Origin: Azolla caroliniana | Lineage: Eukaryota; Polypodiophyta | DNA: 64,000 nt | Direction of reading: 5' to 3' | Assembly: GCA_043228905.1 (NCBI GenBank) | Contig: JBHGNT010000017.1 | Span: 13,144,001 to 13,208,000 of the forward strand | Shown: positions 42,273 to 52,815 of the stretch, piece by piece | Position numbering within the stretch: position 1 is the stretch's first letter | Layout of the letters: every line of letters starts with the position of its first letter | Notes under the pieces: generated by a model | Database searches by the model: none | Seen by the model: the letters and a program-made list of their open reading frames with translations, nothing else | Told to the model about the DNA's origin: nothing | Translations under genes and position numbers: made by a program

Positions 42273-42646
42273 CGGGCCATGACATGTATAGTTTTCTAGA
42301 TGGTTTTAGCGGATACAATCAGGTACACATGCATCTTGACAACCAAGAGAAGATTGTGTTTGTCACGGAGTGGGGTGTTTTCGTCGTTTTGGTCATGATG
42401 TTTGTGCTAAAGACGGTGCCTGCCATGTTCCAGCGAACAATTACAGAGATTTTTGGGGAGTACATACATGCCTTTATGCAAGTCTTTCTCGACGATTTCC
42501 CGGTATATGGAACACAAGGCGAACATTTGGGTCATCTTCGAGTTTGTTTGGAGCTCTGTCGTATGTCATGCCTCAGCCTTAATCCGGCCAAATGTGCATT
42601 CGGCGTCACCAGTGGGGCACTTCTCGGACACATCGTAAGCATATAA
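42273..42646 (+). pseudogene. gypsy element E reverse transcriptase, second half
   Basis: Continues E after B2: GHDMYSFLDGFSGYNQVHMHLDNQEKIVFVTEWGVF, MFQRTITEIFGEYIHAFMQVFLDDFPVYG (FLDD active site) and CAFGVTSGALLGHIVS, all plant gypsy RT motifs. The homology stops abruptly after HIVS at about 42640; RNase H, integrase and the 3' LTR are absent. The next 500 bases belong to the region below the Penelope-like ORF, so E was truncated there by deletion or insertion. Confidence 0.85.
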
Positions 42647-42997
42647 CTCTGTGTATTTTCTAAACTTTCTATTATTGCTATGATCGTAGGATCGTGACAA
42701 GGAGTGCGAGCGAACTAGCACAACTATTGAGATGATATGGGAAGAGTAAGAAAAGAAATAAAGCAATGATGCAAGTGAAACTAAGGTGAGTAGGATTAGA
42801 GGTGACCAAGAGTAAAAGAGAATGAGAGAATGAGATGAAAGAAGAAGAGAAGAAGAGAAGAGTGAGTGAGAAAAGAGAAAAGAGAAAAGCTTAAGAAATT
42901 TTCATTAGAAAGACCTTGTGCAAACTAGTTTCGCTCTAGGTAGAGCTCATCAGTGCCAAGGTCATTTACAACAAGAGGGTAGGTTTATATAGGGGGA

Positions 42998-43034
<37 letters not shown>

Positions 43035-43184
43035 GGAGTTTAATGATGGGAGAGAGGGAAACGGGGAATTGTGATAGGTAATGGATTGGTTAGTGAAAGT
43101 GGGTTAGAGGGGGGTTATATGTATGTACATGATAAGTGATAGGTGGGGGTGGGTGTGGGGGTGGGATATAAAAGGCATATAGTA
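42647..43184. other. Purine-rich region 3' of the Penelope-like ORF
   Basis: No gene. Contains GAAGAGAAGAAGAGAAGAG-type purine runs (about 42838-42893), a (GA)n tract at 43001-43032 and a G-rich stretch (GGTGGGGGTGGGTGTGGGGGTGGG, about 43142-43166) that could form a G-quadruplex. Probably the 3' untranslated part of the Penelope-like element on the minus strand; its outer boundary is not visible. Confidence 0.5.
43001..43032. repeat. (GA)n microsatellite
   Basis: About 16 GA units within the region downstream of the Penelope-like coding region. Confidence 0.95.
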
Positions 43185-45708
43185 TTAAGTGGGAGTTTTT
43201 ATGGATTTATATTTAGTTTTGACGAGAAGGGAATGAATGGACTTAGACTTAGTCCAACATATGAAGGGTCGCGGTAGTTCGGATAGTTGGGGATGTGTGG
43301 CTAAATCTGCGTGGAGGTTTTCTAGCATGTCGTGAATTCCTAATCTAGGGGTATCTTTCGTATACCTAAGTTTGAAGATGACAGGTATAAGGGTACTTTT
43401 AGGTTTTCTACTAAATACTAGTGATTTCCTAGCGTTAAATGGCACCTTTTTATAATTCTCTAATATAAAAGAAAGGGGATACCCTCTCTTAACTAATCTA
43501 TTAAAAAATAGTTTTTTCATTCGAAGGAAACCTAAGGGGGTACTTTCTCTAATTAGGTATCGTTTTAGTTCATTAATAATAAAATGACGTTTTAAGTGAA
43601 AGGGGTGAACTAACGAGAATGAGAGATATTGGTAGGCATTTTGGGGCTTTTGGTAGCAATTAAAGGAGAAATGTGAATTCTTTAGGTTAATCCATAAATC
43701 TAAGAACGGTAATCTAAAGGGAGAAGTGGTGATGGTAATTTTGATGCAGTTATTAGTGGAGGTGTTATAGAACTGGAGGTAATTTTCTAATTCGGGTTTA
43801 GTACCTGTCCATATCCCGAATGCATCATCTATATATCTAGTGAAATAAAAAAGATTAGGGTGTGATGGCTGGGAGTTCTCTAAGTGAGCTAAGAATAGGC
43901 ATGCATAAACTACAGAAAAATTACTACCCATGGCTGTACCCTTGACTTGTTGATAGATCATGTCATCAAAGGATAGAAAGTGATATTCTAATGTGAGTGC
44001 GCTAAGTGTATAGATAAGGTTAGTTTTAGAAGATGAAAAATGTGGGGTAATCATTTTTCGTAAAGCTTGGAGTCCTAACCTAGGGGGTATGCTGGGATAT
44101 AGAGATTCAACATCAAAGGTGAAGATAAAGCTATTAGGGGGTGGGTTGAGATGTTCTAAAGTCTGGACAAGGGAATGTGAGTCTTTCAAATATTGCTTTT
44201 GAAGGAGAAGGATAGGCATGAGTTGGTGGTGAAGCCATTTTGATGTTTGTTCAAAAAGGGAGTTATTGTATGAGCAAATAGGTCTAAAACCTATTGGGTT
44301 TTTATGGAGTTTTGGGAGGAAATAGATATTGCATACTTTGTACCCTTTTGAGGGTTTACGTAGTATGTAATTGGCTTCTATGTTGGATAGGGTACCAAGA
44401 TGGTTATTAACAATGTTTTTCAATCTATAGGATAATTCCTCAAGTGGATAGTGGGAGACTTTTTTATATGTATTAGTATCAGAAAGGTGTTCTATAGCTT
44501 TGTTATAGTACGTGTCCTTATCAAGAACACACACTCCAACATTCTTGTCAGCAGGTAGGATTATGATTTTGTTGTTTTTCTTAAGAGATTGTAAGGCTAG
44601 TGATAAGTGAGGTGCAATCCTAGTGGGTTTTAATTTGAGTGTATGAAGTGTGTCCCTAAAGATAGTTTGGTGTTTAGATATAATGTTTTCTAAGGGAGTG
44701 TACTTAGTAGGAGGTTGCCAACTAGGGTTAGGTAGCTTAAAGGGATTTTGGGGCAAATTATCCACATCTTTAAAAAAATGTTTAAGTCGAAGGGTCCTAC
44801 TTAGGCTATCAAATTCTTTAAGTAGGGTAGGGGATGATGGTGGAGAAGATGGGAGGATGTGTTTCAAACCTAGGCTAAGGAGTTGTGTCTCATGTTTAGA
44901 GAGGGAATAATTAGAGTGGTTGTGGATCCTACTAATTCTAGGTTTATTAAGGAGAGGTGTCCAAAATTTATTACGGGGTTTCCTACTATGGGTCTTTTTC
45001 ACATATGGGGAGAAGGGAAAATTAGGTGTATGACGTCCTAACCACATGAAAGTATCTAAAGTAGAAGTAGGTCTATCGAGAAGGTAAAAGAGACGTTTCG
45101 CGGGATGTATGGCGTGCCGAAACTGTTTACTATCGCGTTTGGCACGCCTAGCTACACGTTTTTTGTCCTAACATTATTACATGGGAAAGTTTGTAGTTTT
45201 GTGGGAAGGGGCCGATTATTGTGAGTACGGATAGGTTGTTTTCTATGAGGGATTTCATATAAGTGTGGGGGAAATTTTGAGGGTGCGGTAGAATATTGAA
45301 ATCTACTAGAAGTAGAAGGGGAGTTATGAGTAAAGAAGGGGGGGGTATGTGTAGGAAATGCATGAAAAGGGGGAGGGGTATAGTTTGGAAATAGGGAAAC
45401 GTTGTGGGGGTTATTAGGGGGGAAATGCATAGGGGCATGGTTAAAAAATGGGGGAGGGGTATGAGGGGGGTTTATAGAAAATAAAGGGGGGGCATGCATC
45501 AAATTTGTAGGAAGTAAGGAGGGGGGGGGAGGGGCGTGATTAGGGTTAAACGAATATGGGAAGTGAGAGGGTATGTTTGAAATTGTCTGCAGGGATGGGG
45601 TGGGGAGGAGAGGAGGAGGAGGAGGGCCGCGAGGGAAAGACGGAAGGTCGTTCGTGCCATGGCTTGCATGATCTCGTTAGAAAATCCATTGACCGTTTCA
45701 AAATTCAT
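43185..45708 (-). pseudogene. Penelope-like retroelement protein, no GIY-YIG domain, two frameshifts
   Basis: The long minus-strand frame (ATG 45047, stop 43185; 620 codons) is a reverse transcriptase with Penelope-like features: PADKNVGVCVLDKDTYY, FLPKLHKNPIGFRPICSYNNS, FTFDVESLYPSIP (motif A), QVKGTAMGSNFSVVYACLFLAHLE (motif B), FTRYIDDAFGIW (YIDD), and LPFLDLWI. It ends soon after SLLVKTKYKS, where GIY-YIG-bearing relatives would continue into the endonuclease, so it belongs with endonuclease-lacking types. Upstream frames (45708-45499, a Pro/Leu-rich start MNFETVNGFSNEIMQAMAR; and 45502-45152, Pro/His/Phe-rich) connect to it through a C run near 45525 and an A run near 45160, where single-base indels would account for both frame changes. 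Total about 841 codons, near the family's usual size. Confidence 0.85.
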
Positions 45709-46800
45709 TAGCCTTGGATAGAAATGACAAATGTGGTGTTAGAAACATTGAAGTAGATTTGATGTTGCCGTGATTTGGTATGGCTAACGGTAGAAACATG
45801 GATAAAGAGGGGAAAAAGAAAGTGTATAAAATGTGGGGAAAGGAAAAAGGAAAGCAAAGGGGCCATAGATTGTAGTATGTACACATATTTAAGAAAACAT
45901 AAAAATATGAATAAGATTAGGGGATATGGCCTTCATTTGATTTAAAAGGTGTAGAGTTTGAATATTTTAGCGTGGTGCAAATTAAGGACTATTTATCCTT
46001 TTTTCTATTTCGAAGAAAAATACAGAATAAAAGCATTAAATGTCGAAATTAGGTGGCTCTTTTTATATGAAAGAAAGAGAAGATAGCTTATTTCGTGTCG
46101 CTCATGTTGTGTTTTAAGAGTGCACCATTAGGCTTCGTGAGGATTGTTTTTCCATTCTTCTTCTCCTCAATGTCCTTGAGGTATTCGGGTTTTATTTTCC
46201 TCTTCTTCGTGAGCATTTAGGGTTCTTCTTCTTCTTGTTGTTCTCAAGCATACCTTGAGACTAATTCTTTAGCTAGCACCATTACGTGTTGGTGGCTTCA
46301 AAGAAGGGTTTCGACAAGCTCACATACCGGTCGTTTGAAGGGAGGACAATGTGACCCAAGAACAAACACTACTCCGATTCAAGGCAGTGTAACCATTGGA
46401 GGTGGTCATGGTCTCGGCATCCCACTTAACTCGTCTATATCGAAAGCTTCAATGCTCTCATTTTTGTTTCCGTTTGTATTAGTGGTTAACTCGACATTAG
46501 TACCATTATAATCATTTATCTAGAACCTTTGTAAACCCTATTTCGGCATACAGAGTGGCCCATTTATTTCTTATTATTGTGCAATCAATCCCTTCGTAAT
46601 CTCATATATTTTTGTGCTATTCGCGTGTTTCGATTTTAACCTTGCGCGTTAATATTCATTCGACTCATTACTCTGACGAGCCTTCGACTCTAATGAGATT
46701 TCGAGTCTTGAAGAGCTTTCGACTTTGATGAGCCTTCGAGTCACCTAACATCCACACCCTCCTAGTTCTTGTGACCTCCCCTAATCCAAGACCCTCATGG
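45709..46800. other. Region between the Penelope-like element and the carrier gene
   Basis: No convincing coding sequence. 45709-45990 is the AT-rich leader side of the Penelope-like element; its outer limit is not visible. 46080-46640 has features of an old LTR end: CTTTGTAAACCCTATTTCGGCATACAG, then TTATTATTGTGCAATCAATC, but no partner LTR or TSD could be found. 46668-46745 holds three diverged GAGCCTTCGACTCTAATGAG-type short repeats. Confidence 0.5.
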
Positions 46801-46820
46801 TCCCGCTCGAGGAACACACG

Positions 46821-47110
46821 CACGTGTGCGACAACGTGATGGAGGCGGGTTAGAAATGGGCGCTCGCGTTCTTCGAGATAATGATTGGACGGTCCAGATT
46901 TGCACAAGAAGAAGAAGAAGAAGATGAAAGCCCATTCATCCCTCTCCCTGCACCGTCCGTTCCAGGCACGTGTACATACACAACACGCGTGCGCGCGGGC
47001 ATATATATACATAGATAGATATGTTACAACTTACATGTATGTATGTACATACATGATGATGTGTATATATATATACATTTATTTAATTAATTAATTAATT
47101 ATTTATCTAT
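46821..47110 (+). promoter_or_regulatory. Putative promoter of the mitochondrial carrier gene
   Basis: Two CACGTG G-boxes (46821-46826 and 46967-46972), sites bound by plant bZIP and bHLH factors. TATA-like stretches are at 46998-47010 (GGCATATATATAC) and 47063-47076 (GTATATATATATAC). (TTAA)n follows at about 47082-47100. The transcription start is probably between 47040 and 47150, judging from the TATA positions; this is an inference. Confidence 0.45.
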
Positions 47111-47193
47111 TTACATTTTTATGGGAAGGAGGGAGGTGCAATCGGATTGTTGGATCGCTGGCGAGCGAGAAGCTCTCTGTTAGCTTGCTGCAA

Positions 47194-47240
47194 GAGACAG
47201 AGAGAGACAGAGACAGAGACAGAGACAGAGACAGAGAGAG
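47194..47240 (+). repeat. GAGACA hexanucleotide repeat in the 5' UTR
   Basis: Tandem GAGACA/GAGAGA units end four bases before the start codon at 47245. In frame they would read Glu-Thr/Arg-Asp repeats, but no ATG lies upstream in that frame, so they are untranslated. GA-rich 5' UTR tracts are common in plants and are often bound by BPC/GAGA-type factors. Confidence 0.85.
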
Positions 47241-47244
47241 GGCT

Positions 47245-48414
47245 ATGGCTGGAGATGAAGCAGCAGCAGCAGGAAGTCGCAAAGGAGGAGGCTTCGACTC
47301 GGAACCAAGTGGAGTAGAAGTCAAAAAAAAATCAAATGCAGTAGAAGAAAGAAAAACCCAGAAGTCAGGGCTCGGGGTGGGCAAGAACTTCTTGGCAGGA
47401 GCTATGGCAGGAGCAACATCCACAGTTCTCTTCCAACCATTCGATGTCGTAAAGACCCACATTCAAGCATCTCCATCCTCCACAAACCCTGGGATCCGAG
47501 ATGTAGTAAAATATATCATTTCTCGTAAAGGGGCATTGGGGCTATGGGCGGGCACAACTCCTGCATTCGTGCGCGTTGGGATTGGTGCTGGACTTTACTT
47601 CTCTATGCTCGGCCCCATCTTGTCACTGCTTTCCACAGGTAGCTTCACCTCCCCTTCTTCCTCAGGGGGGGCATCGACTGAACAACTCCGCAAGACGCTC
47701 CCGAATTCGGTTATCCTTGGTGCGGGCGCGCTAACTAGATCTGTCGCTGCTTTCCTCGTCTGCCCCATTACTGTCGTCAAGACTCGCATGGAGGTAGAGT
47801 TGCTATTTTGAATTTTCTTTTTCTATTTTGATGTTTGGTAGATGTTATTGCATCATATGGTAGGGCAAACAGTTTAGACCTGGTCATTTGAGGGCTTGAT
47901 TTTGGTTTTACCTATGAATATCTTGCAAGAATATTCAAAGGGGGATGAAAGAGTATGTCTTCTTTGGTTTGTTGTAGCATTTTTCATTTGCTTCATCACG
48001 GTTGTCAAGACTTGAGTGGCAAGTTTTATGCTACTTGATTTTGATTGAATCCTTGATTTGTTTTTCTGCAGCATATAAGTGATGCATTTACTAAGGGCTG
48101 AATGAATATATTTTTTGCATTAGCATATGATCAATGAACATGTCCTTTTTATGTATTTTTCTCATCACACTATACATATTTAATTGTTTTCTCTAGCATA
48201 TTATGCAGGACATGGAGGATTGGTTGAAATTGTTTTATTTGATTTATTCTGCACATCATATGATTATTATATAATTGTTTTTCCTAGCATATGATGCAAG
48301 TGATATGAATGTGTCTTCTTCAATGCATTCCCTCACCACATGAATCCCATTGTTTCTCAAATGATGTTGGATATGTATATAAGACATATTCATTCATCAT
48401 CTCTGCCTCTGTAT

Positions 48415-48445
<31 letters not shown>

Positions 48446-51400
48446 TATATATGTTAATAGCAATAGGTGACAGTTTGGTTTGAGCCAAACATGGTTAAAT
48501 GACTTGAACAATTTGGTTTTGTTTTGCTTGTCGTGGAAGGTTGATTGTTTGATTTGAAAATGTTAAGCTTAACGGTTTACGGTTTATCAAGTTTGAAACT
48601 GTGGTTTAAACACCTTAAGGCTATTTGACATTAAAATGAATATGTTTCTTTAATGTTGATTTTTATTTATTTCCTTACTCTCAACTTTTGAAGATTTTGA
48701 ACTCCAATAAACTTGATGTTTTATTAACTTTATGAACCTCTTATGAATTATGAGTATTTTTTCAATGTTATGAGAACTTTTTTTTCATATTTTTTGAATG
48801 TAGCTTTTCCATATTTTAAAGCTCTTGACTCTCAAATTTATTTTTTATGCAAAGTATTTGTGAAACGCTTTGAATGGTTTATGCCTATGGGTTTAAACAG
48901 TTCAGATCGGGGGGTCTCTCAAATGGTTTGGTTTTAAAGTGTTTAGGTTTGAGGATCTCTTAAATGATATTGGTTTAAACAGTTTCGACTTTAAATTAAA
49001 ACCGTTTTCTGGAAAAAAAAGAACAGTTTGACGGTTTGGTTAAGTTTTGATTATTTTAAATTGTTCCATTTTAAACTAGGTTTGAGTCATCCAATCTGGT
49101 TTGAGCTGAACTGAACCACTACTTTGAGCTGAGATTGCTATGTGTTAAGGGAACTAGTTTGCTAGTTTTGAACTTCATGTTAGCCAGTTAAATCTGATTT
49201 ACAATACAATGCAGGGGATTGCAGTATGAAGCAGCATCAGGTATGCGATACTCTAACATCATAAGTGCACTAACTGTCATTAGCCGCGCAGAAGGGTTGA
49301 AAGGTAATATCTTAAACAAACTAGTGGTTAGTAATTCAGATATTTATAGACATTGTTTAATAGTCTCCCGTTCTTTGTAGGCCTTTACAGTGGTTTGCTT
49401 CCAACAATCCTGAGAGATGCACCTTATTCTGGTCTATATCTTCTCTTCTACAGCAGCATACAAAGGAACCTAACAGGTCTAGCTTTGCCACTCTCTCGGT
49501 ATGTGTGTGAATGTTAGTGTCATTTATGTATTGAGCCATTTCGAGATTAATCTGGATTCTGAAGTATTTATGAACGTTGTGATGATGCTAAAGTAAGGAA
49601 GAATAAATCTGAAAATTTCAAATCATTAGGCACATTGTTCGAAGTATTTCAAGGTTATCATGAAGTTTTTAATCTATTTATATCATGCTGATCCTGTTAT
49701 TGTTATTTATTTGATGTTTTAGAGTGGCAAGGTCAAGAGAAAAATTCACAGTTGCATTTAAATTTTCTGGCTGGTAAAGCTTTCACTTGATTATGGGATA
49801 TATAATTATTTATCAAAGTTTGTTTTAAATTATGGACATTGTGCGTTTGACCACTAATTTTGCGCTCTGTTTCCTCCTTGTTCAGGAGCTGTAGCGGGAG
49901 CAACTGCAACTGTTATGACTCATCCACCTGATGTGGTAAGGGTCTATTCTCGTTGTGCTTCTCACAGTTAATATTTTTCTAGAAGGAATAATGGCACATG
50001 TCTGGAACTGAGTTTTCTAAAATGGGATAGTTATGCATAGCTATGTCTTTCTTATAAACAAATATATATAAATACTGTGCTCTTACAGTTAATATTCTTC
50101 TAGAAGGAATGATGGCATAATTGTGTCTTATAATCAAATATATATCCTATATTTGATATTGATGCAGTCCTAAGTAGTTTTGAAAGAGTGCAGAAACTAC
50201 ACAAATGTGAATGAATCAGTGGGTAGAGGTAGTTAAAATAGGCTATATGTTGTATAGAGTTAAGTTCCTAAATCATTAAGCTGAGCAACTAATGGGGGTA
50301 AATTGGATTTTCGCTTATGAATGTGTGATATGTGTCTGTTCCAGTTCCCTCTGTATCCCTGAACTATTGCTTACGTGCTCAAGGTTTAATATTTAACACT
50401 CATGTTCATCCAAACAAGTTGTTCTTGTTCACATGGATCTATGCTATAATAATTTTGTGAAGAGCAAAACTTGTGGGTGTTATGGTATCAAAACCATTGA
50501 ATTCGAAGGGCTTTCCTGGGAATCTCCATGGTGGGTTGAATTTGGAGCTCCTAAAAGGGAAATAACTTCGTGGAATGATGATAGCTATGTGCAAAAGGCA
50601 AGGTACCAACTACATGGAACTCTATATATACCTGCATAAACCATTGGTCTGCAGTTAGAAGTCATTATTTGGAAGTATGCAATATATGAGAGGAGCACAG
50701 AGCACGTCTCTTGTCCACGGCAAATTCATTTATCTCATTATCTATTTTCCAATATGAACAATTCTATGCCCCAATCTTCCCTGGTAAAATGACATTTCTA
50801 CTCATCCTCAAAATCCCATCGTGTGAATCATAGGTAGAGAGGCGTAAAGCTAAAATACCTGAAAAACATGGAATTTTTGTTATTTTAGAAAGTATTTTCA
50901 ATTTAACCTAAATGGGTAAAAGAAGGTTATCATCATGAGAAATAAATGAAAAACGCCATTTTTAATAGAGAGGGAGGATTACATGTACAGATCCTCATTG
51001 TTTATGAGGTTGGGATTAAAAAACTAATAATGGTTTTGCTCTGCAAGTTTTTTATTTTGGTCCAGAAAATAGTTCCTACAAAATGTTCATATTTCTTGGA
51101 TTTCTTTTGAACATAGGTAAGGACGAGGATGCAGTTGCATAATACAGGCCACGTCAGTATATTTTCAGCGGCACGTACTATATTCAAGGTAACCAAATAT
51201 ATATATATATATATATATATCTACCATTATATTTATTGCTAGTTGTCCAGTAGTTTCTTTGGATTAATTTTTTTCTGTAAGGCTTAATTTTGGTAATGAT
51301 TCAGGTGCATGGAATTAGTGGTTTCTTTGCTGGAGTCCTTCCTCGAGCTGGGAGGAGGGCTGTTCATCAAGCATTTTCCTGGTATGTGAAATCTATCCTT

Positions 51401-51545
51401 AAAACAGCTAAAAACTGGAGGGATGTTATACAATATGCATATGGATCTAATATATTTCAGCTTCTAAGATGGAAAAAACAAATATGGCAGGACCATCTAT
51501 GAAGAGATTATACGCATGACAAGCCAAGTAAAGCCCGCTGACTAG
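47245..51545 (+). CDS. SLC25A38: Mitochondrial carrier family protein, SLC25A38-like (glycine carrier type)
   Basis: Eight exons: 47245-47793, 49225-49303, 49381-49476, 49723-49773, 49886-49935, 51117-51188, 51305-51381, 51491-51545. All joins are GT/AG and in frame, giving 342 residues. It has the three-fold carrier repeat with signatures PFDVVKTHIQ, PITVVKTRME and PPDVVRTRMQ (Px[DE]xx[KR]; the second has Thr in the acidic position, as animal SLC25A38 has PITVIKTR). GLYSGLLPTILRDAPYSGLYLLFYS and YEEIIRMTS near the C-terminus also match SLC25A38. The N-terminal 45 residues are Gly/Ala and charged, without membrane segments. In yeast and animals this inner-membrane carrier takes glycine into mitochondria for 5-aminolevulinate synthesis. 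Plants make 5-aminolevulinate from glutamate in plastids, so the role here must differ and is unproven. All residues needed for the fold look intact. Confidence 0.93.
47794..49224 (+). other. Long introns of the carrier gene (intron 1; intron 5 at 49936-51116)
   Basis: Intron 1 (1,431 bases) is T-rich, with many TTTGGTTTGAG and TTTAAAC motifs, and a (TA)n/(TATG)n tract at about 48412-48452. Intron 5 (1,181 bases) contains a diverged direct repeat (TTCTAGAAGGAATAATGGCA at about 49977 and TTCTAGAAGGAATGATGGCA at about 50097). No gene or recognisable mobile element was seen in either. Confidence 0.8.
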
Positions 51546-52815
51546 GTTTCTCTTTGCTGCTGTGTATATTTAACAAAGGAAAATATCAGCTTTTGAGTAA
51601 AGGAAATTTTTACTCATGTATATATACAAAAGAATCAGCCGCCTTTAGAAAAAAAACAGTATCATTTCATTTTGCCATTGAACCACATACTGCAAATAAT
51701 TTATTTGTGGCTTGCTCTCACCAATAAAAGAAAGTTCATAATCTAATGCCGTTCTTTTGGTTGATTCTTCAATTCGTTTTAATAGTATATTGTGCTGCAC
51801 ATACGCGCCACACACTCACACAACATACTCACACCCATCCACACCCACACCTATGGACACAATATAGGAGATAGCATACTCTCTATTTCATCTTATTCAT
51901 ACTAACGATCCATAGTGACCTCTTCATCAGTGTTTATGTTTGGAATCTTCTCTTGAATATACTTATGATGGTGCCAGAATGGTGCATGGAGGGTGCCAAA
52001 GTCATCATGTTGCAATTCAACATCATCCTCTGCACATTGTCCCAAGTACATTTGAAATCACATGCCAATATCAAAACTCACAATCATGGGGATAACGATC
52101 GAAACAAACACATGTGAAAAGATGCATAATCGGAGTCTCCAAAGGTGCATGGGATAATGCTAAAGTCTTTATGATGTTCTTACCTATCCTCTCTAGCTTC
52201 ACAAATCATCTATATCTAAAAACACATAAGACTGTATTAATCTTAATCACGGGTTAATGGCTAAAACAAAACTTATATATATGAGAATATGCATGACCCA
52301 TCCCTTCTATATCCTTGCACTTCTTCCCTTTTTCATACAATTTTTGTGGTGTATAAGCTGCTTCTTGTTGACATATTTAATAGTCTAAAATATCTTTAGT
52401 AGACGTGCTTCTTGTTGACATATTTAATAGTCTAAAATATCTTTAGTAGACGTACACAGAATAATAAAATGAAGTATGAACAATCATTATACCTTGGAGA
52501 TTGACGCATCTAATTGTAGGGCCAACCTTAGAGATTAGATGCTCAACATATCCAAGAGCCCTTCGATGTGTAAGGTTGGTTCTATGCCCGTACTTGGTGT
52601 TTTGTTGTTAGATATTACAACATTCACTCAAACAATTCTAACGTGAGTGATTTTAAATACAAAATTATACCTCTACAAAAAATGAGTCAATACTAATTAA
52701 CCCTAATATACATGTACAAAATCAATTTAGTATTGAACAAATTGTGTGCCTCTACGTTAGGTTGTAATAGTGCTACATTAGTACTAAACCAACATCATAT
52801 CCCAATCGGAGGTCA
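51546..52815. other. Carrier gene 3' region and intergenic spacer
   Basis: A likely poly(A) signal AATAAAAGAAAG is at 51722-51733. The rest is AT-rich and without a credible open frame. It includes CACACACTCACACAACATACTCACACCC (about 51809-51836) and a 47-base tandem duplication at 52360-52453. Copia A3 homology begins at about 52830. Confidence 0.65.
52360..52453. repeat. 47-bp perfect tandem duplication
   Basis: Two identical units (52360-52406 and 52407-52453), starting GCTTCTTGTTGACATATT and ending TTTAGTAGACGT. No wider array, no coding potential. Probably a recent slippage or repair duplication. Confidence 0.93.

Noticed and set aside
46668-47012. 114-residue minus-strand protein upstream of the carrier gene
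   Set aside because: Overlaps the promoter with G-boxes and TATA-like sequence; no homology features.
49381-49498. Longer exon 3 of the carrier gene using the donor at 49499
   Set aside because: That donor puts exon 4 out of frame with the conserved LNFLAGAVAGATATVM segment; the donor at 49477 keeps the frame.
50433-50639. Small protein within intron 5 of the carrier gene
   Set aside because: Lies in an intron whose flanking exons join in frame; no domain, no promoter evidence.
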